Part shown: piece after piece, positions 1 to 10,153 of the stretch
How the letters are laid out: every line of letters starts with the position of its first letter
How positions within the stretch are numbered: position 1 is the first letter of the stretch
Source of the DNA: Coleophoma eucalyptorum
Taxonomy: Eukaryota > Ascomycota > Leotiomycetes > Helotiales > Dermateaceae
Length of the DNA stretch: 64,000 bases
Direction: 5' to 3'
Assembly (NCBI GenBank): GCA_026120035.1
Contig: JALRME010000049.1
Span: 124,001-188,000, forward strand
The notes under the pieces: model-generated
The model's database searches: none
Told to the model about the DNA's origin: nothing
The model's input: only the letters and a program-made list of their open reading frames with translations
Position numbers and translations under genes: made by a program

Positions 1-613
1 TAGAATCACCATAGTGGTTAAATGAAGGTTTCCTGTTCGAAAAGCAGACTATGTTTCTGCAATATCCTCTCTAATAAGCGCAACCAACAGATGGGGTTCC
101 AGTAAGGAATTAGAGCAAACTCAGCTAGCTTTCAGACAACAAATATCTGGGCCTGTGCTCTAGATAATTAGAGTGATCGCCGGGTAACCCGTTCGTTGGA
201 CACTGGTAGTGTAGCTGACTAGCCACTTGTTTAAACTGTGCGATGCGGGAAGTGTGGGGTATGGATGAAATGGTATGAAAGGAAATGAGGATTGAGCTAT
301 GAGAGAGAGTTCGCGAGAGCTCTTTTATTTTGCTGTCATGAATGAATGTATTGCGTATCCCCTAAGTGTCTCAAACCATGAGGCAACAATGGGATTTTGT
401 ATGACCCCTCCACCCCTCCCAAAGGTCCTACATCCTCTTATTCCTTGTTCAAGAATTTTATTCATAATTGAAACTTATGCTCAAAATTAAATTATTCATT
501 CTAAATTATACAAAAAATGAATATGAAAAATCTAAATGCCTCGAGTCGTGAGGATGCCTTCAATTTTGGGTACACCTGGTTGGGTCATCGTAAATAACTG
601 CACGTCAATCATG
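1..613. other. intergenic, no gene seen
   Basis: I see no convincing coding sequence here. The short open frames are low-complexity or lack homology-like motifs. It is the downstream flank of the HET gene that ends at 614. Confidence 0.6.
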
Positions 614-2956
614 TTAATCCACACACCAAGATATTTCATTAAGACATGTGCCCTCAGCTATTTCCGAATTTTCATACGCCCAGATTGCATTTGCCCGGGC
701 TTCCAACGAAGAATACAATCTTGGGTCCTGTATCGAAGCTGAGGAGGGTTTGGGTGGTGGTGCCACTTGAGGAAGCTGAAGATCGGGGTGATATTTCAAG
801 GTCTCGAGCCGATACACCCGTGCTCTTCCTAGCAGCCTAACATGAATCCGCTGCTGGTCCATTTTCAAGACGTCACATATCTCTGCGAAAAAAGCGGCAT
901 TGAAAGCGCCTCCTTCATCGAAGGCAAGGGGTGCAACCATCAAAATTGCAAATTTATCCGACGTGCTCGATCTTATGACCCGGCCTTGGCCAGGTAGGTC
1001 GGCAGTGGCCTTCAAATCCCAGCGCTCGTCCCATTGAACAATTATTCGATATTTTTCATCAATAACCATGCGAAAGGTGTCCAGCCTCGTGAGAGACGAC
1101 CGCACTACTATTATTCCAGGTAGTGTAGCCACCAGTCCTCCGGAAACTAGATCTAAGTGCGCGCTCTCAGAGCAAGTCCGCACCCTGCCGCACCCTGCAC
1201 CCATCAAGGAGGCTGGTGCCCATCTAAATCCTTGGTCTTGGAGTTTCGGGCTCTTCCAAAATATGGTGGATGAAAACTGTTGCTGGAGAGACCGCCAAAT
1301 CACCTTCATCCGTTCGGTCCTCGTGCCTGCCTGCACTACACTTTTAGGATCGATACCGAGCAGGTTTCCCAGACAGAGCGGTTCATCGTCGGTGACACTA
1401 GTGGATCGAAACTTCATTGCCTGGTTTGTTTCCAAGATGTTCATTCTTCTCTCCATTCCGGTCTCGAATACGCGGAGTGAGGCGTAATACCTCCAGGAGT
1501 TGCAGAATATGAGACTTTGAAGCGTCGTTGAGTGTCCTGAGGAGCGCTTTGCCCAGCTTTCAAGATTAACAAAGGTGTCGTTGAACTGGAAGGCTAATGA
1601 ACGAGCGAGCATTCCCTCTTGTAACGTCCAAAGCCTCTTGTTCCATGGCGTACACATAATGCGGATAGCGACCTCTTCTTCGGACATGTTTGCACAGTCC
1701 TCACCCAGGAGGTACGAATCAAGCACAAGAACCTTGTCAGCATCCTCATAACTCTGCCTCATGCGCACAAGAGCCTCGTCATACGCCGTTGGAGGAGCAA
1801 GTGGGAAGCATAACGTATCCAACCAAAACGCAACATCATTGCTGCCATATAAAAACGAGGTCAGTCTGGCAATTCTCCTGAACTGACACAACGGGATAGC
1901 GTTGCTTTGGTTGTTTCCCAAACCGTCTGACCATACGTGCGATATCGCAACATATTTTAAAGTCCGTTTCCTACTTCCTGTTCCTCCTCCTCTATCTGTT
2001 ACTTGACCTCCTCCTTGAACTTCCGATTTCAACAAGTCAACATAAAGATGTCCATCTGCGCTACGGCGGGGATTCGACGGTGCAATTAGAGGAACCGATT
2101 CCTTATTCCCGAGCAATATGTCGCTGAGCAGATCTTGTGACGTGTAAACAAACTCGCATCTGCAGTTCAGTTCTATGTGTTTGGTGACGTAAGCGTCATT
2201 GTTCTTAACCTGGTACGCTAGACATTTTGTTGCGGTGCACTGCAAGTGGACTTTCTTCGGGCCTGGTCGATTAAGCATGCTCGCAAAGGCCAACTCTGTC
2301 GTTGAAGAGAATTCCGTAAGCATGTGGATCTCCGACTCACACCATCCAGATTCCCTCATCTGTTGTTGGATTAGTTGATTGGACCCCATTAAATTGCGAT
2401 GTTGTATGGGAGGCAGTAAATCCGAGCTGGGATCGTCCACTGGAGTTCCCGCAAGTGTTCCAGCTCGGACTACATATTCACACAGCAGCTGGACAGAGAG
2501 ATGCAGAGTTTTGTCCAAAAAAGTCGAGTCTCGGAGATAGATGCTTTGATGTATGTTAGCTATCATGAGCAAACACTCAGAGATATGCTTGGCGTGCTCG
2601 ATCTTCGACGAGTGCGTTTTTAGAGTCTCTTGTGCGATCCAGTCTTCCAATATCTGCGTCAAAGCGTGGCTTGAGAGAAAAGTTTCCCCTTGGACCGTCT
2701 TGGTCAGCCTGTCGAGAGATACGGGAGCATTGGTGACCTCGAAGAGGAGACCGAAATAGGTCCACGTCTGAAGAATGCCGTGGACGTCGTGGCGGGATTT
2801 CTGAGAGTTCTTGATGTCAATTATGTCATCTATGTTCCAGCCAATGCGTCCAAGGTACCCGAAAAACAACCCATGGTCATATTGCAAGGTAGTTGAGAAG
2901 ATCCTAACTTTGGGAAGGGTGTGAGACACTCTATGAGGAAGTGGAACATGATCCAT
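614..2956 (-). CDS. HET-domain protein (intact paralog)
   Basis: A single-exon gene of about 780 residues with a heterokaryon-incompatibility (HET) domain. HET domains in fungi trigger cell death or growth arrest after fusion of unlike individuals. The diagnostic block YVAISHVWSDGLGN lies near residue 335, followed by FWLDTLCFP, a RMRQSYEDADKVLVLD block and KRLWTLQEG near residue 444, the usual HET order. The frame is open upstream to a TTG at 3037, but I start at the ATG at 2956 because the neighbouring paralog begins with the same Met-Asp-His. The protein ends in WCVD, like WCLD in the paralog. No signal peptide or membrane segment is evident. The N-terminal 330 residues carry no domain I recognise but are shared with the neighbour. 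Its specific partner or allele system is unknown. Confidence 0.9.
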   Translation of the reverse strand: MDHVPLPHRVSHTLPKVRIFSTTLQYDHGLFFGYLGRIGWNIDDIIDIKNSQKSRHDVHGILQTWTYFGLLFEVTNAPVSLDRLTKTVQGETFLSSHALTQILEDWIAQETLKTHSSKIEHAKHISECLLMIANIHQSIYLRDSTFLDKTLHLSVQLLCEYVVRAGTLAGTPVDDPSSDLLPPIQHRNLMGSNQLIQQQMRESGWCESEIHMLTEFSSTTELAFASMLNRPGPKKVHLQCTATKCLAYQVKNNDAYVTKHIELNCRCEFVYTSQDLLSDILLGNKESVPLIAPSNPRRSADGHLYVDLLKSEVQGGGQVTDRGGGTGSRKRTLKYVAISHVWSDGLGNNQSNAIPLCQFRRIARLTSFLYGSNDVAFWLDTLCFPLAPPTAYDEALVRMRQSYEDADKVLVLDSYLLGEDCANMSEEEVAIRIMCTPWNKRLWTLQEGMLARSLAFQFNDTFVNLESWAKRSSGHSTTLQSLIFCNSWRYYASLRVFETGMERRMNILETNQAMKFRSTSVTDDEPLCLGNLLGIDPKSVVQAGTRTERMKVIWRSLQQQFSSTIFWKSPKLQDQGFRWAPASLMGAGCGRVRTCSESAHLDLVSGGLVATLPGIIVVRSSLTRLDTFRMVIDEKYRIIVQWDERWDLKATADLPGQGRVIRSSTSDKFAILMVAPLAFDEGGAFNAAFFAEICDVLKMDQQRIHVRLLGRARVYRLETLKYHPDLQLPQVAPPPKPSSASIQDPRLYSSLEARANAIWAYENSEIAEGTCLNEISWCVD

Positions 2957-3572
2957 ACGGTCGGATGTAAGTGATCTTTGAGAGGTCCGAAGAGCTCGAA
3001 GATGTCTTTGGGCAATGGCTGCTAACCCGTGAATCAATGAGAGTATATTGTGAATTGCTACATGTCAAGAAACAGCAAGGGAATACAGCGAACTACTCAA
3101 GAGCCCATGTACCAGAATACTTAGGTTGATAGTGTATCGCACAATATCTAGGTACTGCAAAAAAGGGCTACTTTTGAACGCAGCCAAGCCTTGCCACGCA
3201 GTATTTGGGAGCGTTGCCAGAGAGCCGCTTCTCGGACTCAGCAGAGCCTTGTTGATGCCTGATGCCTAGCCATCCTGCATGCGTTGATACTTGGCTACAT
3301 TACGGAGTATAGGCACATGACTAGATTATTTTACCAGCGGACACCGTACGTACTTATCGAAACCCTATCATCAAATATCCATTGTCCGAAAAATATCTCA
3401 ATCAGCACGCCGTAATAGATCTGCTTCGAATCGCGTTCCGTACAAATTTGTAGGCCCAACACCGCTGCCATCGACAGAAGGGTGATGACATCATACCCAA
3501 CGGTATACTACGGTCTTCTATTCACAGAAGCTCTGACGAAAGTACTAATATATATATTTCGCATACTGCAAT
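2957..3572. other. intergenic between tandem HET genes
   Basis: About 0.6 kb between the start of the first HET gene and the end of the second. It should contain the promoter of the first gene. No other gene is visible. Confidence 0.6.
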
Positions 3573-6092
3573 TTAGTCCAGACACCATTTTTGGTCCTCG
3601 GAAAGTTCTAGGGCGTCAAATATGTAATGCTGTCCATTCATATCCACGGCGAGTCGTCCATCTTCATCTCTAGCCCGGATGCGCGCCTTGTGAAACTCCT
3701 CGTCTTTTTCTAAAAGGGTACGGAATCTCGAGGATAACCACTCCACATGGTTCGGCTCCTCGGGCACCATTGCCGATATGGAGAGAGGCACATCAGATGG
3801 AGCTGGGCTGTTTAGCCCTCGATTGCCAGAGAGCAGCGGCGAAGCTACACTCGTTGAGGTCGAGGCCTGCAGCTGGATCTCGCCAATCTCTGCCACTCGT
3901 TTGCATAGCTCGTAGTCTTCTGACTTATTATCACGTAGCAAAAAAGCTGTATCTTCAGTATTTGCATAAATGATGTCGGCTTCCTCGTCAACATCGTAGA
4001 TTGACGCTAGGATGCAAGTAATGGACCTCTCAGGATTATCCGTGAAAAACGCTTCGGCGATGTTAGTTTTCATCAATATTACCAGTGTGCGAGAGCTGTC
4101 GACAGACTCGTCAATCTTCGGAAGGATGGTAGACGAATTTAGTTGACGGAGACGGAACCAGTGTTGATTGCTAAGTCTGATCCAAACGTCCTGGCCCAGA
4201 GGAGCCCTCCACGTGTTGAGAATCATTCCACCACTACAGAAGCAAAGGCCACGTTCTGTTAGTTCCACAGGAGGATCTCGATGCGTTTCAGAATAGGATT
4301 GTCTGTCTAGATCAAGGAAAATGGCCTTGTTTTGCTGTAAAAGAGTGCGTGGCGCCCAATGGAATCCATCAATTCCAATTCGTTCCCCCGACCAAAAGAT
4401 GACTTGATCAGTAAGGTGGGGAATGAGTGCCCAGAATTTAGCCATTCTAGCCTCAACTGGCACTTGTATTATCTCCTCCATATTTAATCCGACCAAGGTG
4501 CCTAAGCAAAGGGCTTCATCAGAAGCTACACTAGTTGCGCGCCAGCGCAGTCCGCCAGCCAAATAGTTCAGGATTGTGCTAGGTTCTTCTGAAGTTAGAG
4601 ATATCTAAGACTCCCAAAGTTCTGTGGCCATTGACCATATCGGTAGATATTCGAGTGACCGGTCATGTGTCAAGAAGGTCATTTCGGCTTGTGTCAGGAA
4701 GGCCATATCTTTGATGTCAAGGGCTTCATCGGCAAACTGGACGAACAGTTTTTGAGCTAAAACACCTTCCTGCAGAGTCCAAAGACGTCGTGTCCAACTA
4801 GAGCAAAGAATTCGCAGTAGGCATTCGATGCGGAGCAAAGGCTTGGATTCTGTACCTGTCAAGTACCTGTCTATAACAAGGACGGTTTCGGCATCACTGT
4901 AAGTCCTCCGCATATATAAGAGCGCAGCTTGGGCGGCCTCTTCATGATTGACGGGAAAGCAAATTGAATCCATCCAAAATAGCCTGGGGTTTTCGTCTAA
5001 GTCGCCAGGCATTTTGTTGATATAATTGCTAATTCGGTCCAGTTGGCATCGAGGTAGCGAATTCTGAACCGGGTTCCCCAGTCCATGAGACCAGACGTGT
5101 GATATCGCCACATACCGCACGCCAGGGGAGGCTGGGACCAGCCTAATAGTATCTTGGTCCTTTGAAGCATTATATTCGATCAAAGGGACCGTACCTGATG
5201 CTAGAATGGCAGCCAACTCATCTTGCAGTGCCGGTATGAAAGCACATCCCCCGTCGCAAGTTAGTAAATCGTGTATTGTGATGTATTTGCTCTCGTCAAC
5301 CTGTGATGCACTGCACATATTGTCGGTGCAATTTGTGTGACTTAATTCACGCTCTGGAGAATTCATGCTGCTTGCCAAGTACAGAGATGGTAAATCAAAC
5401 TGATGAGTAAGTCTGTAAATATCGTGTCTACACCATCCATCTTCGTGCATCTTTATCTGGATATGTTTGGAAACGCCCATGTCGAGTTTACCGTGCGCCC
5501 TGTAGGCGAGTTTCTGAGTCCCTAAGCTTTTCTGTATTCCATCACATAAAATGGCAATTGCGAAAATATCAACTGTCTCCACCAATGGAGACTTGGATAG
5601 ACTCAGCCAGTTGAGGACATCTGTGGCCGTTGCTAGGCAAGCCTTGATATGATTGCTTTGCGTGTTTTTTGTATCTCCCTCGCCCAATGATTTAAGCAAC
5701 GGTCTTAGATCGGCGGTTGATATCACATAGGAGCCATCTCTGCCCTTACGGACCCATCGACTTTGGGCTGGATTCTCTGCGCTGAGATATTGTCAACGTT
5801 CGACGCAGACAGTTTCCATGTGGATTAATATGAGAATGTTTGGTTTACCATACCTTACCGAGCTCGATAACCCGAATACCTCTTCTAAGATCCCATAGAA
5901 AAGCCATGTTTGGAGAAGGCGCTGTAAATTTTCCGTCCCTTCTTCATCAAGGCTGGCCCATTTGAGAGTGCCAATATTAATGCCATGGCGCATAGGGAAC
6001 GAGTCAAATGGGCCTATGTAACTCTCTTTCATTCGGAATGGGACCTCGATACGAAGATGCCTCGGATTTGACGAAATTAAAATGTGATCCAT
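3573..6092 (-). pseudogene. HET-domain gene interrupted by an in-frame TAG
   Basis: Tandem paralog of the HET gene at 614-2956, with collinear blocks along its whole length. Exon 1 is 6092-5854 and starts at ATG with MDHILIS. A 72-nt intron (5853-5782, donor GTATGG, acceptor CTCAG) joins exon 2 in frame. The HET core is present: YVAISHVWSHGLGN near residue 302, FWMDSICFP, MRRTYSDAETVLVID and RRLWTLQEG. At 4605-4607 a TAG interrupts the frame after LWES. The same frame then resumes, matching the intact paralog (TSVASDEALCLG against TSVTDDEPLCLG) down to WCLD at 3573. No GT-AG intron of usable length removes the TAG. The allele may be a nonsense pseudogene, may make a HET domain truncated after the core, or may depend on readthrough. 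The lack of other damage suggests a recent lesion or a sequencing error. Confidence 0.8.
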
Positions 6093-7566
6093 ATCATTCC
6101 AATCTGTCCGATCAGCCCGGAATTGCTCTCATACACAAAACAGGGATTCAAGTCGTCGTGTCGATGCACTTATTAGAGCATATGGCCTCCCGATTGAGAT
6201 GAAGATGGACGCTCTGATACAATGCGAACCGACTCATGCCTTGTGCTTACGTTCTTCACCGCCTTCCTGACATCTATTGCCTATTGCTTTTGAATTGCAA
6301 GCTGCCATCTCGGACCATTGCAGGACCTATCAGTGGTTGTGTGGCGGCAGTCACCCCATTCCATTGGGCATATACCAACAAATTAATTACGTACATTTAG
6401 ATGCTTCTGTGGGCAATGTCCAATGAGGATCAAATATCAGTATACGATGCCACAATATTTTACGGAAGAGACAAGCCACTACGGTCGTTAAGTGTGTGCC
6501 ATTCCATTACAAACGTTACGGGGGCAATATGGCATGCGTATACGTCTGGTCGGAAACCGGTTTTCCAGCTCCATAAAGCCAGCTATATATATTTAAGAAA
6601 GCATAAAAGGAAACGAATTTTATTAACTTAAACAGAAAAACAAATTCCGGTCAAGTTGGAAACTTTTGACATGTGTTTTTTGGAAGGGTAAATCTCAGGT
6701 TACAAACCATCAGTTCCCAAGCGGCTAGAGCCACGGGATTCCCACCGTACTATCCCTTCCAAGCCTCCTGAGACGGGTCTGGACAAGTTTAATGACCAGC
6801 TGGCCAGAATGCCAGTTGATGAAATCCGTCATCGGCGGGTAACTCTGAATAGATTTCGAAAGGAGGTTTTGCTTTTCAGCGACTCTATATACGGGGTTTC
6901 TTTCACAAATTTCCTAATTACTTGGCTTATTATAAGGTTATCGACGGTAGTCAGTAGTTAAAGTATGCATCAATTCAAGGTTCTGATAATCTTAATAGCT
7001 AATAAATCCGTAGGTTTGACGAGTACCTAAAGCGCAAAGCTCGCATCGAGATGGTAGACGAAGCCCTGCATAAGCAGCGGTTCCATGATTTCATTAGTAT
7101 ATATCCTTGGACTCAACGCTTGTTATGGACGAAACAGAGAAAGAGCGTAGGCTCTATTACTTTAGAAAGACCTGAAAGAGATCTACAAAGCTCGATCGAC
7201 AGTCATAATCACAAAATCAATTTGCGAGATGCTTGTCTTATCGTACTTCATCAGCAGCTTCACTCTGGATCCCACTGGTAGACCCAAATGATTTTCAACT
7301 TCTTCACCACTGCTATTACCACTCTTGTATGTCGAGGTGTGCTGAATTTTACGTTAGAAGTGAAAGAGGGAATGTTTAATGATTCTTGAATGGTATCCCT
7401 GCTCTCGACGATTGGCCATGTATCCCGTGGGAATCTTTGTATTATAGTGTAGAAGCAAGCTTAGTTGGCTCTTCATACAGGATCAGTCTCTAAAAATGGC
7501 ACCATTCCCAGAACCATTGTTATGAGCATACATGATCGTAATAGCATCAAAAATCTGCAACCGGTT
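6093..7566. other. intergenic with possible orphan exons
   Basis: Mostly AT-rich and without a recognisable gene. Two plus-strand stretches look coding-like. About 6712-6870 has an open frame reading LDKFNDQLARMPVDE. About 7014-7280 has RFDEYLKRKARIEMVDEALH and could follow an AG acceptor at 7012-7013. I found no ATG or domain that ties them together. They may be remnants of a lost gene. Confidence 0.3.
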
Positions 7567-8456
7567 CTAAGAGTTCTGGACCCCAACCATGTCTTCTGAG
7601 ACTGTTTTGCCTTTCGGTTCCCTAACATAAGGCGTGCCCAAGAAACTTTCGCCAGGGACATCGATAGGTTCTAGAGCCATAAATCCATAGCGAGCATAAA
7701 CAGGAGCTCCCATCACTGAAGCATCTACATAAGCTATTTTCCCATGCTCATCAGCTAGCTTGCAGCCCCACTCTGTTAGGGTTCCGCCGATACCTAACTT
7801 GCGGTATTCAGGTACTACTGCTAACATATCGAGATCTAGAATAATTAATAACTGTTGCTTGATAGTTCGGCAACCGGAAGCGGGAAAATAGGGGGTTTAA
7901 GTGATTGGTGATGGGTGTATGTCGTATTGAACTCTTGGCCGTAATGTAATAAAACAAACGAGGTAAATAAATCGAAGAATAGGATACAGAAACAAGGAAG
8001 AAAAGATTGAGACTTACAATAATGCTGCTTTACACCCCTTTCCTCAAAGTACTTATCCCTCGCGTTGTGGAAAGCCGCGAAGAAACGGTCAGCAAGCTCA
8101 TGATCGCCTTCCTCAGACCATGGCGGAAAACGAGGATAGAACTCATCTACCGAAGCATTGTCACCCGTAGGACATTGCCATTTCGCGAAGCCAGCGACCT
8201 TGCCTCCGGGACCTGCTTCAGGCGCCATATCTTTCATAAGGAGATATCGCTCGCTTTTAGGTTTTTGTGTGATTGCTGCGAGGTTCGCTTCGTCCCACCA
8301 TTTGTGCTGCGCAGGGGTGTCAGGGAACATCTTCAATATTATAGGGTTTGCGAAACCCCCATAGAAGGCCACTTTGATATCTGGGACGTCATCTTTGGTT
8401 ACTTCAATGAGTTTTAGATTGGGCGTGTGTGTGACACGTTGCGGTAAAGTTGACAT
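7567..8456 (-). CDS. GNAT-family N-acetyltransferase
   Basis: A two-exon gene of 235 residues. It starts at the ATG at 8456 (MSTLPQRV), although the frame is open further upstream. Exon 1 runs 8456-8018. A 182-nt intron (8017-7836, donor GTAAGT, acceptor CTAG) joins exon 2 at 7835, giving YLDMLAVVPEYRKLGIGG. That is the GNAT motif A (V-x-P-x-Y-R-x-x-G-I-G) which holds the pyrophosphate of acetyl-CoA. The later block ASVMGAPVYARYGF matches the C-terminal motif B region. Such fungal stand-alone GNATs acetylate small amines, but the substrate cannot be read from sequence. A TATAAA-like element lies at 8544-8549 on the minus strand, about 90 nt upstream of the start. Confidence 0.85.
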
Positions 8457-9389
8457 AGTGTTTGCTGGATGCTTTGATGTTCTTTCTAATGCTTGGATTA
8501 TGAGAGGCGAAAGGACATGGATTGAAGGAAATAAGCATTGCTCTTTATAGGAAATTAAGTCTGAGTGAGACGGTTGTTTCGCACACAAACCAGAATCAGC
8601 ACTAGGGTACGAGGTGATGCAGGTTTTCTTTACCTTCCTATACGAGGTAACCAAAATGCTAGCAGAATTCAATTAATTTGTTCCCCGTTGCTGCTTACAA
8701 TGTCATAGGGCAAGTACACACGTTTCTTTCTAAAAATATAATAAAACTTTGTAATGCATTTAACTACACTTTGCAAAATCTTCGACGGTTGCAAAAGGGT
8801 GGGATAAGAGCAAATGAGACAATGGTATTAGTGGGGTGATTCGTGATGTCCAGGTTCTGGATCATTGTCACCATATCAAGAATAGTATCTTCTTAGTTAG
8901 AAGGCCAACAAGTGCCAATGACAACTTCAGTATATGCCTTGAACATAACCAGGTCTGCATCCATATCACGGGCGTGGCGTCCAGTCTCCATCGGGTTTCT
9001 CGACCTATCCAAAAATTCGCTTGGGTGTGTGTATCTTCGTGGCAGATGTTAACGAGTAGATGCCAGGTCTCGCATTCCGAGCGATAGACATTTGATACCC
9101 AAAGCGACTGAAGAATCTCCATTTGGTAAGATTTCTGTGCTTGTTGCTCGGAAAGGTCTTTGCATACAGCGCTTACTTAATCAACCAAGATGATGCGGTG
9201 AAGTGGAGCACGTGCTTGTTCGTGGCAAGGTATATCACGAGACGAATACGGAAGCCAGCCAGCGCATGAAGCTGGAAATAAGCTTTTATATAAGTCCGCC
9301 CACCATGCTTGTTCAAACCTTTCAAGACAACCATCCAAGCAATCAAGCATCAACTCATTCTATGCATTTCACATTTCAGAGGGCAATAA
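8457..9389. other. intergenic, no gene seen
   Basis: Upstream region of the acetyltransferase gene. Small open frames on both strands overlap each other and carry no recognisable motif. A TATATAA-like stretch near 9284 may belong to the former promoter of the relic transporter that follows. Confidence 0.5.
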
Positions 9390-9887
9390 AGATAGACCCA
9401 CTGTCGTTTCCGGCGTCCATTGGTATCGCAACGATTATCGACACAATCGGCACCAATCTAACCCTCTGGTAAGCACACCAGCGACTACACAAGCATGACA
9501 TGAGAAAAGAGCGCTGCTGTTTGGACCGCAATGGTCGCGGTGTACATGTACGTGGTGCTTTTCTCCCTTACCTGGAACTGGAATGGCATTGTGTAGGTAT
9601 TTTACGCAGATATCCTCCTAGTGCGGATCAGAGACCTGGCGATTGTTCTACGAGGGGACGCAGTGAATATTTCAGTTTGCGGCAGCTCAGACTCCACCAA
9701 TTATGTTGAGCGCACTTTATTGAGGCTGCTGTTTTCTTCTTGCAGCCTGAATTATAGTTATGGGATTGCTGTGCTGGCTTATATTTTGGTGCCTGACACG
9801 AAGAGAGAAGTTTGGAAGGATACGGATGAGATTTCGGGGAGTGCTTATGCGGATAGGGTGGGGTGGAGACGGGGCATTTACGAGTAG
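9390..9887 (+). pseudogene. relic of an MFS sugar transporter
   Basis: Fragments in plus-strand frames resemble the second half of sugar-porter MFS proteins. FPASIGIATIIDTIG (about 9410-9455) resembles the TM8/RTGRR loop. From about 9514, AAVWTAMVAVYMYVVLFSLTW, a stop (TAG), then VFYADILLVRIRDLAI resemble the TM10-11 segment and the PxxxR signature region. LAYILVPDTKREVWKDTDE (about 9775-9833) matches the PETKG-type C-terminal motif. The GR signature, several helices and the first half are missing, and the expected Trp codon near 9595 reads TAG. This is a decayed gene, separate from the intact transporter at 19.2 kb. Confidence 0.6.
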
Positions 9888-10153
9888 GGAAGGTGGCATG
9901 GGTAGCACAATGCTAAATTAGACTGAGTCAGTGAGAGTGCAACACATTGTGTAATATTCGAGACTAAAGAGAGAAACGCTGAACGCGGCCGGCCACTGAA
10001 TTCATCACGCAGGGAGTTAGAATTAAAGACATACTATTGTCTCTGAATTGCGTGATTCACTGCCATTATATCTTACGACTAATAAGTATAATAAGCTGAA
10101 GCTAAGTAAACAAGTCTAATATAAACTCCTATAACACGCGTACCTCCTTTTCT

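Noticed and set aside
2957..3037. Extension of the first HET protein to the TTG at 3037
   Set aside because: There is no ATG, and the neighbouring paralog begins at the equivalent Met-Asp-His, so the start at 2956 is better.
4563..4607. An intron to remove the TAG in the second HET gene
   Set aside because: The only GT and AG pairs around the stop are closer than about 30 nt, too short for a fungal intron, and the frame reads straight through.
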